The notes under the pieces were generated by a model. It was not told the origin of the DNA. It saw nothing but the letters and a program-made list of their open reading frames with translations, and searched no databases. DNA of 64,000 bases, from positions 106,228-170,227 of the forward strand of contig JABCPU010000124.1 of assembly GCA_016800925.1 (NCBI GenBank). Direction: 5' to 3'. The translations under genes and the position numbers were made by a program. This DNA comes from Suillus spraguei (taxonomy: Eukaryota; Basidiomycota; Agaricomycetes; Boletales; Suillaceae). Numbering within the stretch: the stretch's first letter is position 1; every line of letters starts with the position of its first letter. Shown here piece by piece: positions 10,961 through 22,599 of the stretch.

Positions 10961-11563
10961 CTATTCTTGCCAGGCTATGGCAAAGTTATTGACGTTTTCC
11001 CACGCGGCTTTGTGGACGGCAGGAAGTTCATCCAAAAAAGACTTATGTAGCATTTCAAGTGAGATCTGCGCGAGAGAGGGTGAACGGAACTGCATGAATT
11101 GACATTGTCGTCGGTTACTGGGATGCAAAACATGTGATGTGCCCTGCGCCCACAACCGTACGCAGTCACACATAGTGCACTGCCAGCCCGAGTTCAGCAA
11201 AAAGAGACAGACGCGCAACAACACAGCATCGGACGTAGTGGACAACATGCCGGTGGTTTTTCGTTCTTAAATATGTCGTAGATCGATAGGTAGATATCTC
11301 ACAATCGCAACAATCTCCCTAAATATGGTGGGGTTCACTCGAAAGTCGACTTGGTGAGAGACAGATGAATTGTCAAGTCAACGAGCCAAGCCTCCGGCCC
11401 CAACGCATCACTTTATCTACTTAAAATGTACGAGGGAGTCGCATGGCGCCAAGGTGTATGGACCCAGGTGCATTTTAAGATTATTTGTGACAAGGAAGAG
11501 GCGGTGGAATAAAGTGCTCGAAACGGAGACTATCGCAATAAAATAAATACCAACTGCAGGAAA
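10961..11563. other. Intergenic, no supported gene
   Basis: Follows the tRNA-like array and precedes the 3' end of the minus-strand kinase. A minus-strand open frame (10961-11248) has no recognised domain. I see no clear repeat. Confidence 0.4.
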
Positions 11564-13020
11564 TCATAAGAAAGAAAAAAACGCTGGGTTGATCCAATCC
11601 ACATTTGGAGTGCGCGGTTTCTCCCAGGAAGGTAGGGGAAGCCAGACTGCTGCTGTGTGGGTCTCTTGTCCATACCGTAAGTTTGGCAGTGCATCTGACA
11701 GTTCTTCGCGTCTAAGCGCTATAATGCGTTGTCAGCACGATCATCTCAGGAAAATCATATTTAACCTACCACGAGAGTGTGCGTAGGAGAATTCTGTCAT
11801 GTCATATGCGAGCAAGAACCATTTATGGTTTACGACTTCATGAAACCCATACCGTGATGACGGGACAGGTTCTAGCAGCTACCGCGGTAAAGATAAATGA
11901 TAGTGTTGGAAAATGAACAACACAAAACTTACTCCTGAAATCAAATCAGCGACATTCTCATGGAAATCTTTAAAGATAGGGGATTGCTTAGATGTTCTGC
12001 CACTGCCGTAGCACCAAGAAACATAGAATGATATATCATCCTCTGTAACAAAGGGCGCCTGACAAGATGGTATCATTAAGATAGCAGTGAAGGAAGACGC
12101 GAAGCATGCCTTTTGTTCGCTTGAAACAAGTTCGTAGATGACACAGCCTAATGCCCACCAGTCCACGGGCGCTCCGTACTTCATAGAACCGGGGTTGAGT
12201 TTGTTGTGAAGGACCTCTGGTGCCATGCAGTACGTCGTTCCCACCACATGTGCCGTATACTCCTGTCGCTTCAAGGGCCCCCTGTGTTGGTTTACATAAC
12301 TCAAGCCAAAATCAGTGATCCGCACATTCTCTCGAACATCAATCAAGATATTTTCGGATTTGATATCCCGGTGGATGATGCCTATCTCGTGGAGAGCATT
12401 GATACCGAGGGCCTTGAAAGTTGGAGATGTGAGACATCGAATACCAGGAAAGACAGCCGCTTACTATCTGGGCGGTCCACCTGCGTGCATGGTATAAGCA
12501 ATATGTAGGACCATACTTCATGTGAGCGCGTAGGTCGCTAGTCATGAGATCCTAGAGATATTCAATGGAGTCAAACAAGTCAAATGGCTCACAAGGGAAA
12601 AGGACATACCATAGCGAAACATATACAATCCTTTGTCTGAAATGACATTTCAAGTTCCATGATAAATCTAGTCGCGGGAAATGGCATCGATGATGCAATA
12701 CGCTTGTACACTTCAAGTTCGTTAAAAAGAACCTTTTCTGTGGACCTGTAATTAAGACAGTCCTTTCGAAAGACCTTCAGACAAAGCAAGCGATTTGATG
12801 CTATGTCTTGAGCTCCCACTGCTGTGGAGTACCCACCCTCGGCCAAGATGCACAAAATACGAAAGCCATATGAGTATGGCACAGGAGGAATTCGGGATGC
12901 CTCTGCCATTCCGGAGTGCGTGAAGGTGTGAACGAGGGTATCAGGGGCGGTAGACATTATGCCTGACGCGTTGGATGAAGCACTGGAATGAGGTTTTGGA
13001 GAAGATGAAGGAGTGATCAA
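11564..13020 (-). CDS. AGC-like serine/threonine protein kinase
   Basis: A complete protein kinase of 396 aa, close in style to small AGC-like kinases expanded in Agaricomycetes. Exons in coding order: 13020-12610, 12551-12465, 12412-12110, 12058-11933, 11878-11770 and 11718-11564. The nucleotide loop is [11 protein letters not shown] (about residues 60-70), with the first glycine replaced by Ala. The ATP lysine is in LCLKVF (K82), the catalytic loop is [10 protein letters not shown] (D182), then TDFGLS (D200), then CMAPE (E232). After the core come [15 protein letters not shown] and a C-terminal [13 protein letters not shown] tail like the C-tail of AGC kinases. Intron 3 (12059-12109) is a putative 51-nt GC-AG intron. 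Retaining it would add 17 residues without a stop. The substrate is unknown. Confidence 0.85.
12059..12109 (-). other. Putative GC-AG intron in the AGC-like kinase
   Basis: In coding sense it follows AAG, begins GCATGC and ends TGTCAG. It is 51 nt and open in frame. Removal gives [13 protein letters not shown], which suits the kinase better than the Cys-rich insertion made by retention. Retention cannot be excluded without transcript data. Confidence 0.55.
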
Positions 13021-14119
13021 CTTTTGAGTGACCTTGCCTGACGGTGAGGTAATAATCAGAATGAGGAGAAGGAGACAATAATGTGAAGCAGCAATTCGAT
13101 GAGCGTATTTAAGAATTTTGCTGGTATGGCCACAACATACCCTGAATGATGGGTTGTGGACGCGCCGATTGGTGGATTATCTTAAAACACCCACAACATA
13201 ATAATGACGACCAAAGAATGCCACCATCAATTACAACGGTGACTAGCACAACGGGGGAGATTGTGGAGGCGTACACTGGGAGATCAACGCATATTGCAAC
13301 CGCAGTAAAGCATTCTTTGTCGGCACACATCCCTACCAGCTGGCAAGTGTCCAATAAGGCGTACGGTATCGAAGCAGTGTGATGCCGCGGAAATCTGAGT
13401 CTAGAACGTAAGTACAATAGCAACAACCATTCTAGTCAAGTGCTAACCTCTGCGAGGCGTGATGTTACAGGCATTTGACTTCTTCTAAAATTTTATTTAT
13501 CGGTGTCGCGGGCCATTCAGAATGAATACTGTTGTCGCATTGGCAATGTAGTGATAAGATGCTCCACAACAACTTCCAAACTATGTTCGAAATCGCGTCC
13601 TTTTTGAGTCGCAGGTCTTAACTTCTTCCGCTGTTGTCTGTGCCAGAACCCATGCAAAATGCTCAATAGTAGCTCAGAGGACACAGAACAGAGTAAATAA
13701 TTCAATAAGTTAAAAATAAACTCTCAGGGAGGCTGGTGTCGACACCGAAGAAAGGACTTTAATGTGGAAAAAACTTACTTGAAGATACCTTCATAGTCTC
13801 ACCATTGAGTGTGTTTGGTTGGTCAGACCTTTTCCCGCCAAATTAGATATCATCATCATTTCTGTTCAAAAAACGCACTTGAAGCTTGAGGCTAAATGCT
13901 GCATTTCAATTTGCTTGGGGTGACCACCTTGCTTATGGTCTGCTTGTTTTACAGACATACACAATGATGCATCGATGAGGACTCAGGAAGGTGAGAAGGA
14001 TAAGCCCTACACTCACCCGCTTTCCCTTAATTATTTTTCCTATCATCAACAAACTTTTTCTTTCCAACAAGTTCCAAACTGCTGTCAACGACACAAAGAA
14101 AGGGCTCACAAATGGATAT
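13021..14119. other. Intergenic, kinase promoter and unassigned DNA
   Basis: Upstream of the minus-strand kinase. A small plus-strand frame at 13146-13382 (78 codons) has no recognised family. The rest, AT-rich and broken by stops, gives no supported feature up to the LTR-like sequence. Confidence 0.4.
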
Positions 14120-14716
14120 TGTAGTGATTACCAATCGCCTGCGTCCGGAAACAGCCGAAGTAACGACCACCATCAACGACCACCGCCTCAGCTCAGTACC
14201 GTCGTCGCTCGCGGTCATCCCTTCACCGTTTATTGGCCCTTAGTCTGTCTCTCGTCACCGTCACCTCCTTAGTCGTCTGGAATCTGTCAAAAACAAGCAA
14301 AACTCTTGTTAATCCTGTCAAATACCATACCCCTTCATAGCGCCACTCACTCGATTTTCATACACTCTCTCCTTTCTCTCTACTCTGCCCTGTCAGGCTC
14401 AACGCCACGCCCTTCTGCATCCATTTCACCTAATCGATCGGTCTTTCATACCCGCGGACCCTTAGCGTTTCATAGTATAAAATAGCTCATGTACACTCGT
14501 TTCTACAGGCAATCAGATCAGTCTCACGGTCCAGTATCACAGCCCAGTCTCGTCCCGTATCACGCTCGTTATTATCAGTATCAGTCTTATCGTCTTTCGT
14601 CACAGAATTATAATTCTCATTATCGCAGAACTATCGCTAACGACTCGTCTCGCGCTCTTATTTTAGCAGGTCCACACCTTACGAAACTCGCAGCCGGAGC
14701 CTTACTGGTTCTTACA
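14120..14716 (+). mobile_element. Solo LTR-like sequence 1
   Basis: About 600 bp sharing extended similarity with 20742-21238: start TGATTACCAATCG, CGGAAA(C/T)AGCCGAAGTAACG, AAATACCATACCCCTTC, a TATA box (AGTATAAAATAGCTC, near 14475), GTACACTCGTTTCTA, and the end GTTCTTACA. TG...CA ends, a promoter-like TATA and the absence of internal coding sequence suggest a solo LTR. I cannot find a clean target-site duplication. The superfamily is not assigned. Confidence 0.7.
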
Positions 14717-15059
14717 GTATCTTTGGAAGAACTTGTATATTGTCATTTCTCATATACTCATCTCATCTCAAGCTGATATCCTAGCTGTGGAGTCGGTTGC
14801 TGAAGATGTTCCCGCGGAAGCAGTATTGAAATTCAAAATATATGTCGAGCAAAAGGATCGGAATGGTGCATGAACTACTGTAACCTTTGAGCGACAGCAT
14901 GACGGAGACATGAAATGGAAATGACAGCGTTTAAAGGCAATAACAATGTTGCAGCAGGTTGAAATGTTGATGATTCGGATTGTGCAAACTATACAAGCGC
15001 AGGAGGCCGGGTACGGTGTTACAGGATCAGTTGAGTCGACAGACGACAATCACACGGTA

Positions 15060-15395
15060 CACTCCAAATTGCCCGGCAAATGCCGTCACTGTTGACATTG
15101 CCATCACCATGACTTCGATGAACTTCAAGTTCACCTATGAATCAAGACCACAGAAGTGCCCATGCACGTGGATGGTCAATGGTCATGCACTCATCCAAAT
15201 GTCTCTCCCGTTCACCTAGGCTACTCAGAAACCTCCGCTGGTCGTCTGCCAGTATAACTTTTACGAGACATTCTCCAACGACGGTACAGGTAGCATGGAG
15301 CAGGGTAACATTTTTAAAGTACCTTCAGCTCAGGGAATTTTTCAGCCCGCCCCCACTTCTCAGTCAAGTGTGTCACCTGTGACGAACCTTGCACA
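15060..15395 (+). pseudogene. Decayed gene fragment next to LTR 1
   Basis: Two adjacent plus-strand stretches read like parts of one protein: FKFTYESRPQKCPCTWMVNG, then a TAG, then PPLVVCQYNFYETFSNDGTG followed by QGIFQPAPTSQSS. The composition (Pro/Ser/Thr and Cys) suggests a secreted or surface protein, but I do not recognise the family. It lies just downstream of the solo LTR, so insertion may have disabled it. Confidence 0.35.
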
Positions 15396-16111
15396 GTCGA
15401 TCAGAATCTGACTGGTAGGGAATCCAGACAAATCAGAAGCTGCGAGCGTCTTGGCGGCGCGTGCAGTTGCAGGGTCTTGCAATATACGGGCAATGAAATC
15501 GCCTCGTCGCCAGCCACTCCACCAAACTTCTGAAGGACCACACGCCAACCGCTCAGCCACTATACGTTACGCGAACCTGACTACGTTGTAATTTATTGGG
15601 TGCCAATGTGAGACTGTCGTTCTCTGACCAGAGGTTTCGAGAGTACAGCAAACAGTGGAGCTCAGGTAGCGCACGTATATGGCAGTCATGCAAACAATAC
15701 TGCAAGTAGTCAAGACTGTCGTCCCTTGACCGTTACGCCAAAAGCCAGTGATAATCAGTGCTCAAGCGCTCGCGCTTGATTTTCACGGACTTGACCTTCG
15801 AATGGATTCCTTTGCTCACGGCCAATTGTACACAGCGTTGTAGAGGGTGAAAACGCGAAGAGACTTGGTGCGTCTATTTGCAAAATGAACGAAGAACAAT
15901 AATATTGTATTTCCTGAGTTGTTACTGTAGGTTATATCATCGAAAAAAGGGTGTCCTTGTATATTTTATGCACATCATGATTGTATACCTAGCTTTGCGA
16001 CGTCCTCATAATGGTGATATTGGCCTTATCGTAGCTGGAAGAAAGATGAGAGATACATAGCATATGGTGGAGACCACGGGTGGATCCATGAATGAATGAA
16101 TGAATGTCATA
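15396..16111. other. Intergenic with a WD40 scrap and a tetranucleotide run
   Basis: Around 16040-16075 the string GAGATACATAGCATATGGTG matches the WD40 pseudogene near 7748-7775, so it is a fragment of that family. A short (GAAT)n run lies at 16088-16106. Nothing else is supported. Confidence 0.5.
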
Positions 16112-16397
16112 TTAACCTCCAGCAGCCTCGCTTGAACCTCCACCGAGCCCAATATATGTCACGATGTCGCTCTCGAGCTCCTCGCGCTTCTTGCTCTCTT
16201 CTAGGAGATCACGTTGAATGATGATGCCAAGGTTCTCTCGCTTAGCTGAGTGATACATTGTGGCATTAGAGTGGATGTGATGCTGCTCGTGATCATGAAT
16301 ACTCACAGGAACGTTTCGAGATGGTTCCTGGCGCGGGTGACGCTGTTGCAAGGATGATGAAAGATACAAACGCACTGAAGAGCACATAAGGCTGCAT
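16112..16397 (-). CDS. Small secreted prepropeptide with dibasic sites
   Basis: Two exons (16397-16307 and 16245-16112) joined across a 61-nt intron (GTGAGT...CTCAG) give 74 aa. The N-terminus, MQPYVLFSAFVSFIILATAS, is a clear signal peptide. It is followed by ISKR and SSKR, two Lys-Arg sites for Kex2-type cleavage. The predicted mature part begins ENLGIIIQRDLL, is charged and helical in its middle (EESKKREELES), and ends in a Gly/Ser/Ala run (GLGGGSSEAAGG). There is no cysteine and no C-terminal CaaX box, so it is neither a typical cysteine-rich effector nor a basidiomycete a-factor-type pheromone. I do not recognise the family. The clean intron and dibasic layout make a real gene plausible. 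Confidence 0.55.
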
Positions 16398-18134
16398 GTT
16401 TGGGGTAAAGAGGAGTTACCAATACTTCGTTGATACATAACAGTAAAGGCTTTTAAATATTCTCATAGGTCCGCTCCATTTTGGCCTGTATTTTCAGATC
16501 GGGGCCAGCTGGCCTTCGACAAAGGTAAAATTTTGAACTTCGAAATGTGGCACCGCCGCAATACAGCATTCAATGGTCGTGATGAGTTGCGCGGTAATCG
16601 CCCAGTAACTGATACATTATACAAATGAATCCGCTGCGGTCCGAAGTTTCATCATCATGACTCACCCGCACCCAGTTAGCCGACATTCAGTAACATGAGA
16701 GGAGCTGCCACGACAGCTATGCACGAATGAAAATTCAAATGTGTCATCATGCCGCCAGCACGTCATTGCCAGCATCTCTCATCGCAAGTGCAGTGTAGCC
16801 TACAATGGAAAGATGATCAATTTGTGGTGACCCAGATTCCTCTCCGAGGAAGACAGTGGAGTTATTTTTGAAATTCCTTGGAGCGCTACATTAGGCATGT
16901 CTTTGAGAGTAGCAGAATCTTAATCGTCTCGTTCTGCAATCCATGGTCGAGCGTACAGTGTCTGAGAAGCAAGGAATAAAAAGCCCACCCAACATTTTTG
17001 CGACAAAGTAGCAGTCACTCAGCTCTGAAAACCAAAATTTATAGTTATCTCTTCTCTTCAGCGCGCTCATATCCGTTGTCAGTCTTTCTGAGGTGTAACC
17101 CATACCGAGAGTCATCGTAAGACGATACTATGAGGATTCGCGATCGCCACTGAATATAGGTAGCCAGTTTTTGAGGTCTGAGGCCATATACCTGATGCAA
17201 TCCGGACAAATTTCAGAGCAAAGTGCAATCAGACAAAACGGGCCGGGACGGCGGAGGCCTGATGCGTATCCAAACAAAATTTTAGTGAAACGGCAGGGCC
17301 AAATTTGTAAGCGTACTTGCTTCGGAACGAGAATGGCATGATCAGTCTTGTTCCCGACAACAATCTTCGCTGTTTGCGTTTCTCTCTTCTTTGCTCTTGC
17401 CATTTGTGCGGCGCTCTACAGTTTTAGTCTATTTTTTTTTCCTGACGTCCAGATCATAACCTCTACTACTGTCCCCACTGTCGTATCACGCGTTAGCACA
17501 CTTGGGGCGCAACCAAATAAAAGTCCCCAACATTGTAATGCTGTTCAAATCAGGGGACGTATTCGAAATCAACATTCCTAAATATATCTCGGGGGTCGGG
17601 ATATGTATCGCATCTGTCCATACACCTTTTCTGACTGTCTGGGCAGGCCTCAGGCCTCAGGTGCCAATGTTGTAGCTACCTCCTTTTGGAACTGCTATTA
17701 TTCATTCGGCCACTCCCGTTCTTTCAGCTACCTAAATGACTTGTAAGTTGTGACCAAGTCGTGGCCTAGAACGCACGCCGAGTGGCCAGCAATGCGGCTT
17801 TGCAATGGGAGTTCTGCCAGGTTCTGCGACGCTCCCTTTGTGTGAGTTCTAATGTGGGCTCATTATCTATCGCCACGTCTCACATCAATGCAGTTGGAGT
17901 ACCGTTAGTTTTCCCCTTAATTCTGCCAGCCACATTGGCAGAACATGGTTCTGCCGAGTTGTGTGCACAACCAGGCATGGCAGCAAGCAGCAAAACGTGC
18001 GAGTTCTGCCAACAACGATACATGGAACCCAGCTATTGCAGATCGCTTATCTAGTCCTCTTGTTGTGCAGGTGTTTATTCACCTGCCTTGGCAGCCTCCT
18101 CAGTGTGCTCTCTTCTCCCATAACCATCCAAGAT
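16398..18134. other. Long intergenic stretch
   Basis: No gene is supported. Several short open frames lack domains or splice logic. Around 17810-18010 the phrase GTTCTGCC recurs several times, which suggests a short degenerate repeat. The end should carry the promoter of the oxygenase gene. Confidence 0.4.
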
Positions 18135-19703
18135 ATGCCCAGTTTAAACATGCCAGAATGTGCACACTACATCCCCCCTGCAGAAACAAAGGAAGACTGT
18201 AAGAGTATCCAACAGATACAATATATTTGTCTAACGACTTTTCGTGTAGTGGAATTTGCGGATCTTTCCATCATCGACCTTTCTAAAGCACATACAGCAA
18301 AAGGGCGCGCAGAGCTCTATCCGCAGCTTCGAGATGCACTCCGTACCCATGGCTTTGTCTATGCTATCAATCATGGTTATACCCAAGCTCAGGTACAACT
18401 AGTTCGTGTCACTCATGGTCAAGGGTCTCTGAATTTATATTGTAGCGTGACAGGATCTTTGACATAGCTAGTGTGCCTTTCAACGACGTTTCTCTAGATG
18501 AACAAAATACATACACCGCCAGTATCGAGAGAACGGGATCTTATGCAGGTTATAAACCCCGTCAATTCTGGGTGCGTCGTATTCCACAAGGGACAACATT
18601 TGCGAAACTTACTGCTCTCATTCAGAGAGTCAATACGGAAAATCAAAATTTTGATCAGATCGATAATTATGCAAGTAGGTGTTACAAATACTTGTGTGAT
18701 AGGTGCTTTTTATGATTCGGCAGTAAATATCGATGTCACAAAACGTCCCCATCCCACGGCCTTGCGCCCTTTCATTCCAGAGCTCGATGATTTTGCTCGC
18801 CATAATTACTTTAACATTCTCCACCCGGTCCTGCGGTAAATTCTGCTGTGAGTCTCTACTGATGTTTCAACTTATGAGCACTATCAGACAGTTTGATCGC
18901 GTTAAGCCTTGAGCTGCCCGAGGAAACTTTGGTGGAAAAACACAGCTTTGACCGAACGGGAGATACCGCTGGTTAGTCTTTCCTCTCTTGTATCTAGTCC
19001 TAGATCGATGAGCACATTTGTAGTCACGTTCATGAAATAGTAAAGGCCCTTTCTTCGCGACTGCTTCTTAACTTATAGACTCTCGTCAAGCTATAGGCGT
19101 TCGAATGATGAAGAGGAAAAATCAAAAAATGTCTGGATGAAGGGACACGGAGGTACACTCGATCCATCTTTTATTACAAACTGATCTCCTGAATCAGGCA
19201 GACGTTGGCAGCATTACCATTCTATGGAGCCAGCCTGTCGCGGGCCTACAGATCATGGCTCCCGACGGCAAATGGAGATGGGTCCGACACATTAATAATG
19301 GTGTGGTACGCCCGCAAAACACTACCATGATATCTGCGAACCTGATGTTCTGTCCTAGGTCATCAACACAGGCGACATGATGAAATTCTTCACAGGTGGA
19401 TACTACAAGCCCACGATCCACCGCGTTGTCCAGCCCCCCTCGGACCAACGCGCCTACGATCGTCTGGGTGTATACTGCTTCGTAATGCCAGACAACGACG
19501 TTCGTTTGTTGCCGTGTGCTGACAGCCCTGTATTAAAGCGCGTTGGAATTGAGCGCCAGTGTCCTGATGAGGATTCGCCATCGTGCGAGACGTGGAGAAA
19601 GCAAAGGATAATGAAATATGGGCGGTCTGATCTTGAGAAGGGGGTGGAACGTGGTATTGAGGAGGAGGTTATCGAGGGGATTGTGGTGAAACATTACAAC
19701 TGA
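18135..19703 (+). CDS. 2-oxoglutarate/Fe(II)-dependent oxygenase
   Basis: A member of the isopenicillin N synthase-like dioxygenase family, which hydroxylates or desaturates small molecules using Fe(II) and 2-oxoglutarate. Ten exons (18135-18198, 18250-18392, 18446-18571, 18626-18674, 18724-18835, 18892-18971, 19024-19039, 19091-19152, 19202-19305, 19359-19703) give 366 aa. The N-terminal DIOX_N part has IIDLSKA and HGFVYAINHGY. The iron site is the H-G-D of MKGHGDVGSIT plus the distal His of YKPTIHRVV. The usual cosubstrate Arg has a candidate in the PPSDQR that follows. Exon 7 is only 16 nt and is needed to build FMKYYRRSNDEEEKSKN. The nearest neighbours are repeats and a small secreted peptide, not pathway genes. 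Its substrate is unknown. Confidence 0.88.
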
Positions 19704-20741
19704 GCATTTAATGTTCGATCATTCTTCAGATCTTGCTGTCATTGGTTCAATGACTTTCTTTTAGTTTCAAAATGGTGTAAAAAATGTGCCTAGACTTTTT
19801 CTCTCATCCAATTATTTTATTTTCACTGTCGATTTTACAAAGTATGGAGAGATACCTTAGAACTTTATCACTAACATTTTGAAACCAATCTTGCATAGTG
19901 AAAAAACTCCCAAACCGCTGCTGCCCTGAGTACTAGCCTGCATCACGTACGCCAAACATTAATGTACAAGTTTGCAGCAAGGTTTGTGTCCTATCCTTCA
20001 TTGATGTTATGCCATGTGTCCTGTACTCCAAAAAAATTCCAGATGCCTTGACTGCGAAACTCATGCAACCAAGCGAACCATCCTGTTATTGGATTTGTCA
20101 AGGTTTACTTACACGTATGGACAGTTGAAATCATGCTGCGAGTATTATACCGCAGCGCCGCTACTGCACAGGTACACGTAATAGGACATGTTAAACTGAT
20201 TGGCCTAGAAATTTCACTGACTGTTCGCGGCATTGTACTGGAGATAGGAGGTGTCTCGCTTTTCAGTATACAGTGCAAGTTTCATGCTGCGAAGGAACGT
20301 TTGATGTTCCTTGGCTAGTATGCATTATTTGATTGTGGTCAAGAGGTAAAGAGTGCTCACCTTGATTGTGCGCCTCTGGCATGACACAAATTCCTTTTTG
20401 ATCACCATGAACGCGGACGGACTCCATCTGGAGTTGAGTTCATCAGGGAGACTCTGGCGGGACGAGACAGCGTTGCGGACGGGATCAACATACAGGTATA
20501 CAAGAGCTGAATTTTGCGCTAATCATTTCAATAACCTTGAGACGGCCGGTGACAAAGATCCATCTAGTAGGAAGCAGAGCACGTAACCCTGGTAACGCCA
20601 TAACATCAAATCAGGGAAAGGTGACCACTAGTCCATTTACAATGCTGAGAGCCTGCGGATGATTCAATGATAAATAATAAGAGCTGATTTAAAACACATA
20701 AGTAACAGGATCTTTGTGAGAAGCCGACATCCCAAATAGCC
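19704..20741. other. Intergenic, no supported gene
   Basis: About 1 kb of AT-rich sequence downstream of the oxygenase. Short frames at 20133 and 20353 have no domains. A possible 4-bp target duplication (AGCC) for LTR 2 ends this stretch. Confidence 0.4.
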
Positions 20742-21238
20742 TGTGATTACCAATCGTTTACGGCCGGAAATAGCCGAAGTAACGTTTACCACCACCTCCG
20801 TCGTTCGCCGTCAAATACCATACCCCTTCCTGCGCCACTCACTCAGTTTTTCGTATTCTCTTTCATCCCCTCTCTAATCTACCCTGTCAGGCTCAGCGCC
20901 ACTTCCTTGTGCTTCCGTCTTCACCTAATCGTTCGGCCTTTCCATACCTGAGGACCCTTAGCGTTTTGCAGTATAAATTAGCTCATGTACACTCGTTCCT
21001 ATAGACGCAGACAGAGGCAGCCAAGGCAATCAGATCAGTCTCACAGTCCAGTCTCGTTTTCGTATCGTGCTCGTTATTATCAGTATCGTCAATATCTATC
21101 GTTTATCGTCACAGAATTATAACTTCCCTTATCGCATAACTATCGCTAACGATTCGTCTAACTATTCAGCGCGCTCTTACTTTAGCAGGTCCCACACCCT
21201 ACGAAAACTCGCAGCCTGGAGCCTGAGTGCTTCTTACA
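20742..21238 (+). mobile_element. Solo LTR-like sequence 2
   Basis: A diverged, shorter copy of the sequence at 14120-14716, with a conserved start, TATA box (CAGTATAAATTAGC near 20970) and TTCTTACA end. It is flanked by AGCC at 20738-20741 and 21239-21242, a possible 4-bp target duplication. Internal deletions relative to copy 1 occur near 20800, and there is a short insertion with GACGCAGACAGAGGCAG near 21003. No gag/pol remains next to it. Confidence 0.7.
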
Positions 21239-21717
21239 AGCCGAATTGTCCGCCCGAGAGTGTCAGTAGAAGCAAAGTTTTGAACGTCGGGTATAATCTA
21301 TGATGATGAATATGAGCTTGGTAAATGCTCGATTTAAACGCACCAACACGGCCGAGTACATTGTGTCGTGAGCTTGGGCTAGCATCAAGTTGTAAGACAA
21401 AATTTGAGCTGTTGGGATGTAATTGAATGTTGAACGTCTGACGTGCATTAAAATTAGCCTTAGGTATATCACACAGATAAGAGATAACAAGGACCGTGGT
21501 TTGTAAACATGAAATCAAAATGCTGTATTGCGATGTGAACCTGTGAATGGACGATTAGGGCCGCCTGATGAAATCCATGCATACGGCATGCGGGTCTATA
21601 AAGACTCGCGTGCCTTTCCAGCTCAGTGACCCCCAAGCAACAGACCAACCAGTGAGTATTGATCCATTTTTGGGCCTCCATAATTGATCGCCGACTGGGG
21701 CAGAGTCAGATCGAGCT

Positions 21718-22599
21718 ATGACTTCCGAATCTTCTGCAAAGCCGACCCTCGAGGAAGCTTCAACCTCAGCGCAGTTGGAAGAACCAATTCTGAAGTACAA
21801 GTTTGAAGGGCGCGAGGAAATGTTCATGTTTTGGAGTTTCGTTTTCTTGTACGACAACATCCACATTGTGAGCGGTTCATTGGACGGCACTATGCGCAAG
21901 TGGAATTGCGACACAGGGCATGTTGTCGGGGAACCATGGAGAGGTGAGGGAGGAAGGATGTATGCATTGGCGCTTTCACCAGATGGGAAGATAATTGCAT
22001 GTGGGAGGCAGAACGGAACTGTTCAACGGTGGACTACCGACGGGGAGATGATCGAAGGCGTTTGGACGGGTCATAAGTACGTGGTGCAGTCGCTCTCGTG
22101 GTCTCCCAGCGGAAGTCAAATTGCCAGCGGGACCGAAGATGGAACAGTTCTTATTCAAAATGCAAAAAGTGGAGGAGTTGAGGTGGGCGCGATCAAGGTG
22201 GGGTATAGCTGGGTGCTTGCTCTTGCATATTCACCTTCGGGTGACAGAATTGCATCAAGCGGGGGCGATACAATTTACATCTGGGATACGCAGACCGGCG
22301 AGTTTGTCGTCGGCTCAATCAATGGGTTGGGGAATACTGTGACGTCATTGGTGTGGTCGTCCGACAGCACAAAACTATCTTCCGCATCCAACAAATTCGC
22401 ATGTGTTTTTGATAGCAAATCAGGCGAATTACTCTATTCCCTCCAACACGATTATATCCTCTGGTCCGTCGCATTTTCACCCGAAAACAATGTATTGGCA
22501 TGTGTAGGCATGAACGGCGTCGCACAGCTATGGAATACAGAGTCCCATCAGCCACTTGGCCAGCTTGTCCTTGGATCTCGTAACCACCAGACCCAATGA
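21718..22599 (+). CDS. WD40-repeat protein, probably C-terminally truncated
   Basis: An uninterrupted 293-aa frame of WD40 blades: GSLDGTMRKWNCDTG, LALSPDGKIIACGRQNGTVQ, WTGHKYVVQSLSWSPSGSQ, SGDRIASSGGDTIYIWDTQ, NVLACVGMNGVAQLWNTES. It should form a beta-propeller scaffold for protein interactions; no partner can be inferred. Compared with the pseudogene at 6860-9000, similarity stops after SHQPLGQ. There the frame ends in an unrelated 11-residue tail, losing the last blade and the C-terminal extension. I see no intron that would restore them. The start matches the paralogue start (MTSESSAKPTLEE). It may be a functional shortened protein or a recently broken gene. Confidence 0.7.
   Translation: MTSESSAKPTLEEASTSAQLEEPILKYKFEGREEMFMFWSFVFLYDNIHIVSGSLDGTMRKWNCDTGHVVGEPWRGEGGRMYALALSPDGKIIACGRQNGTVQRWTTDGEMIEGVWTGHKYVVQSLSWSPSGSQIASGTEDGTVLIQNAKSGGVEVGAIKVGYSWVLALAYSPSGDRIASSGGDTIYIWDTQTGEFVVGSINGLGNTVTSLVWSSDSTKLSSASNKFACVFDSKSGELLYSLQHDYILWSVAFSPENNVLACVGMNGVAQLWNTESHQPLGQLVLGSRNHQTQ

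Noticed and set aside
13146..13382. Small plus-strand frame (78 codons) upstream of the AGC-like kinase
   Set aside because: The protein looks plausible but I recognise no family, and it lies in the promoter region of a divergent gene. Too little to call a gene.
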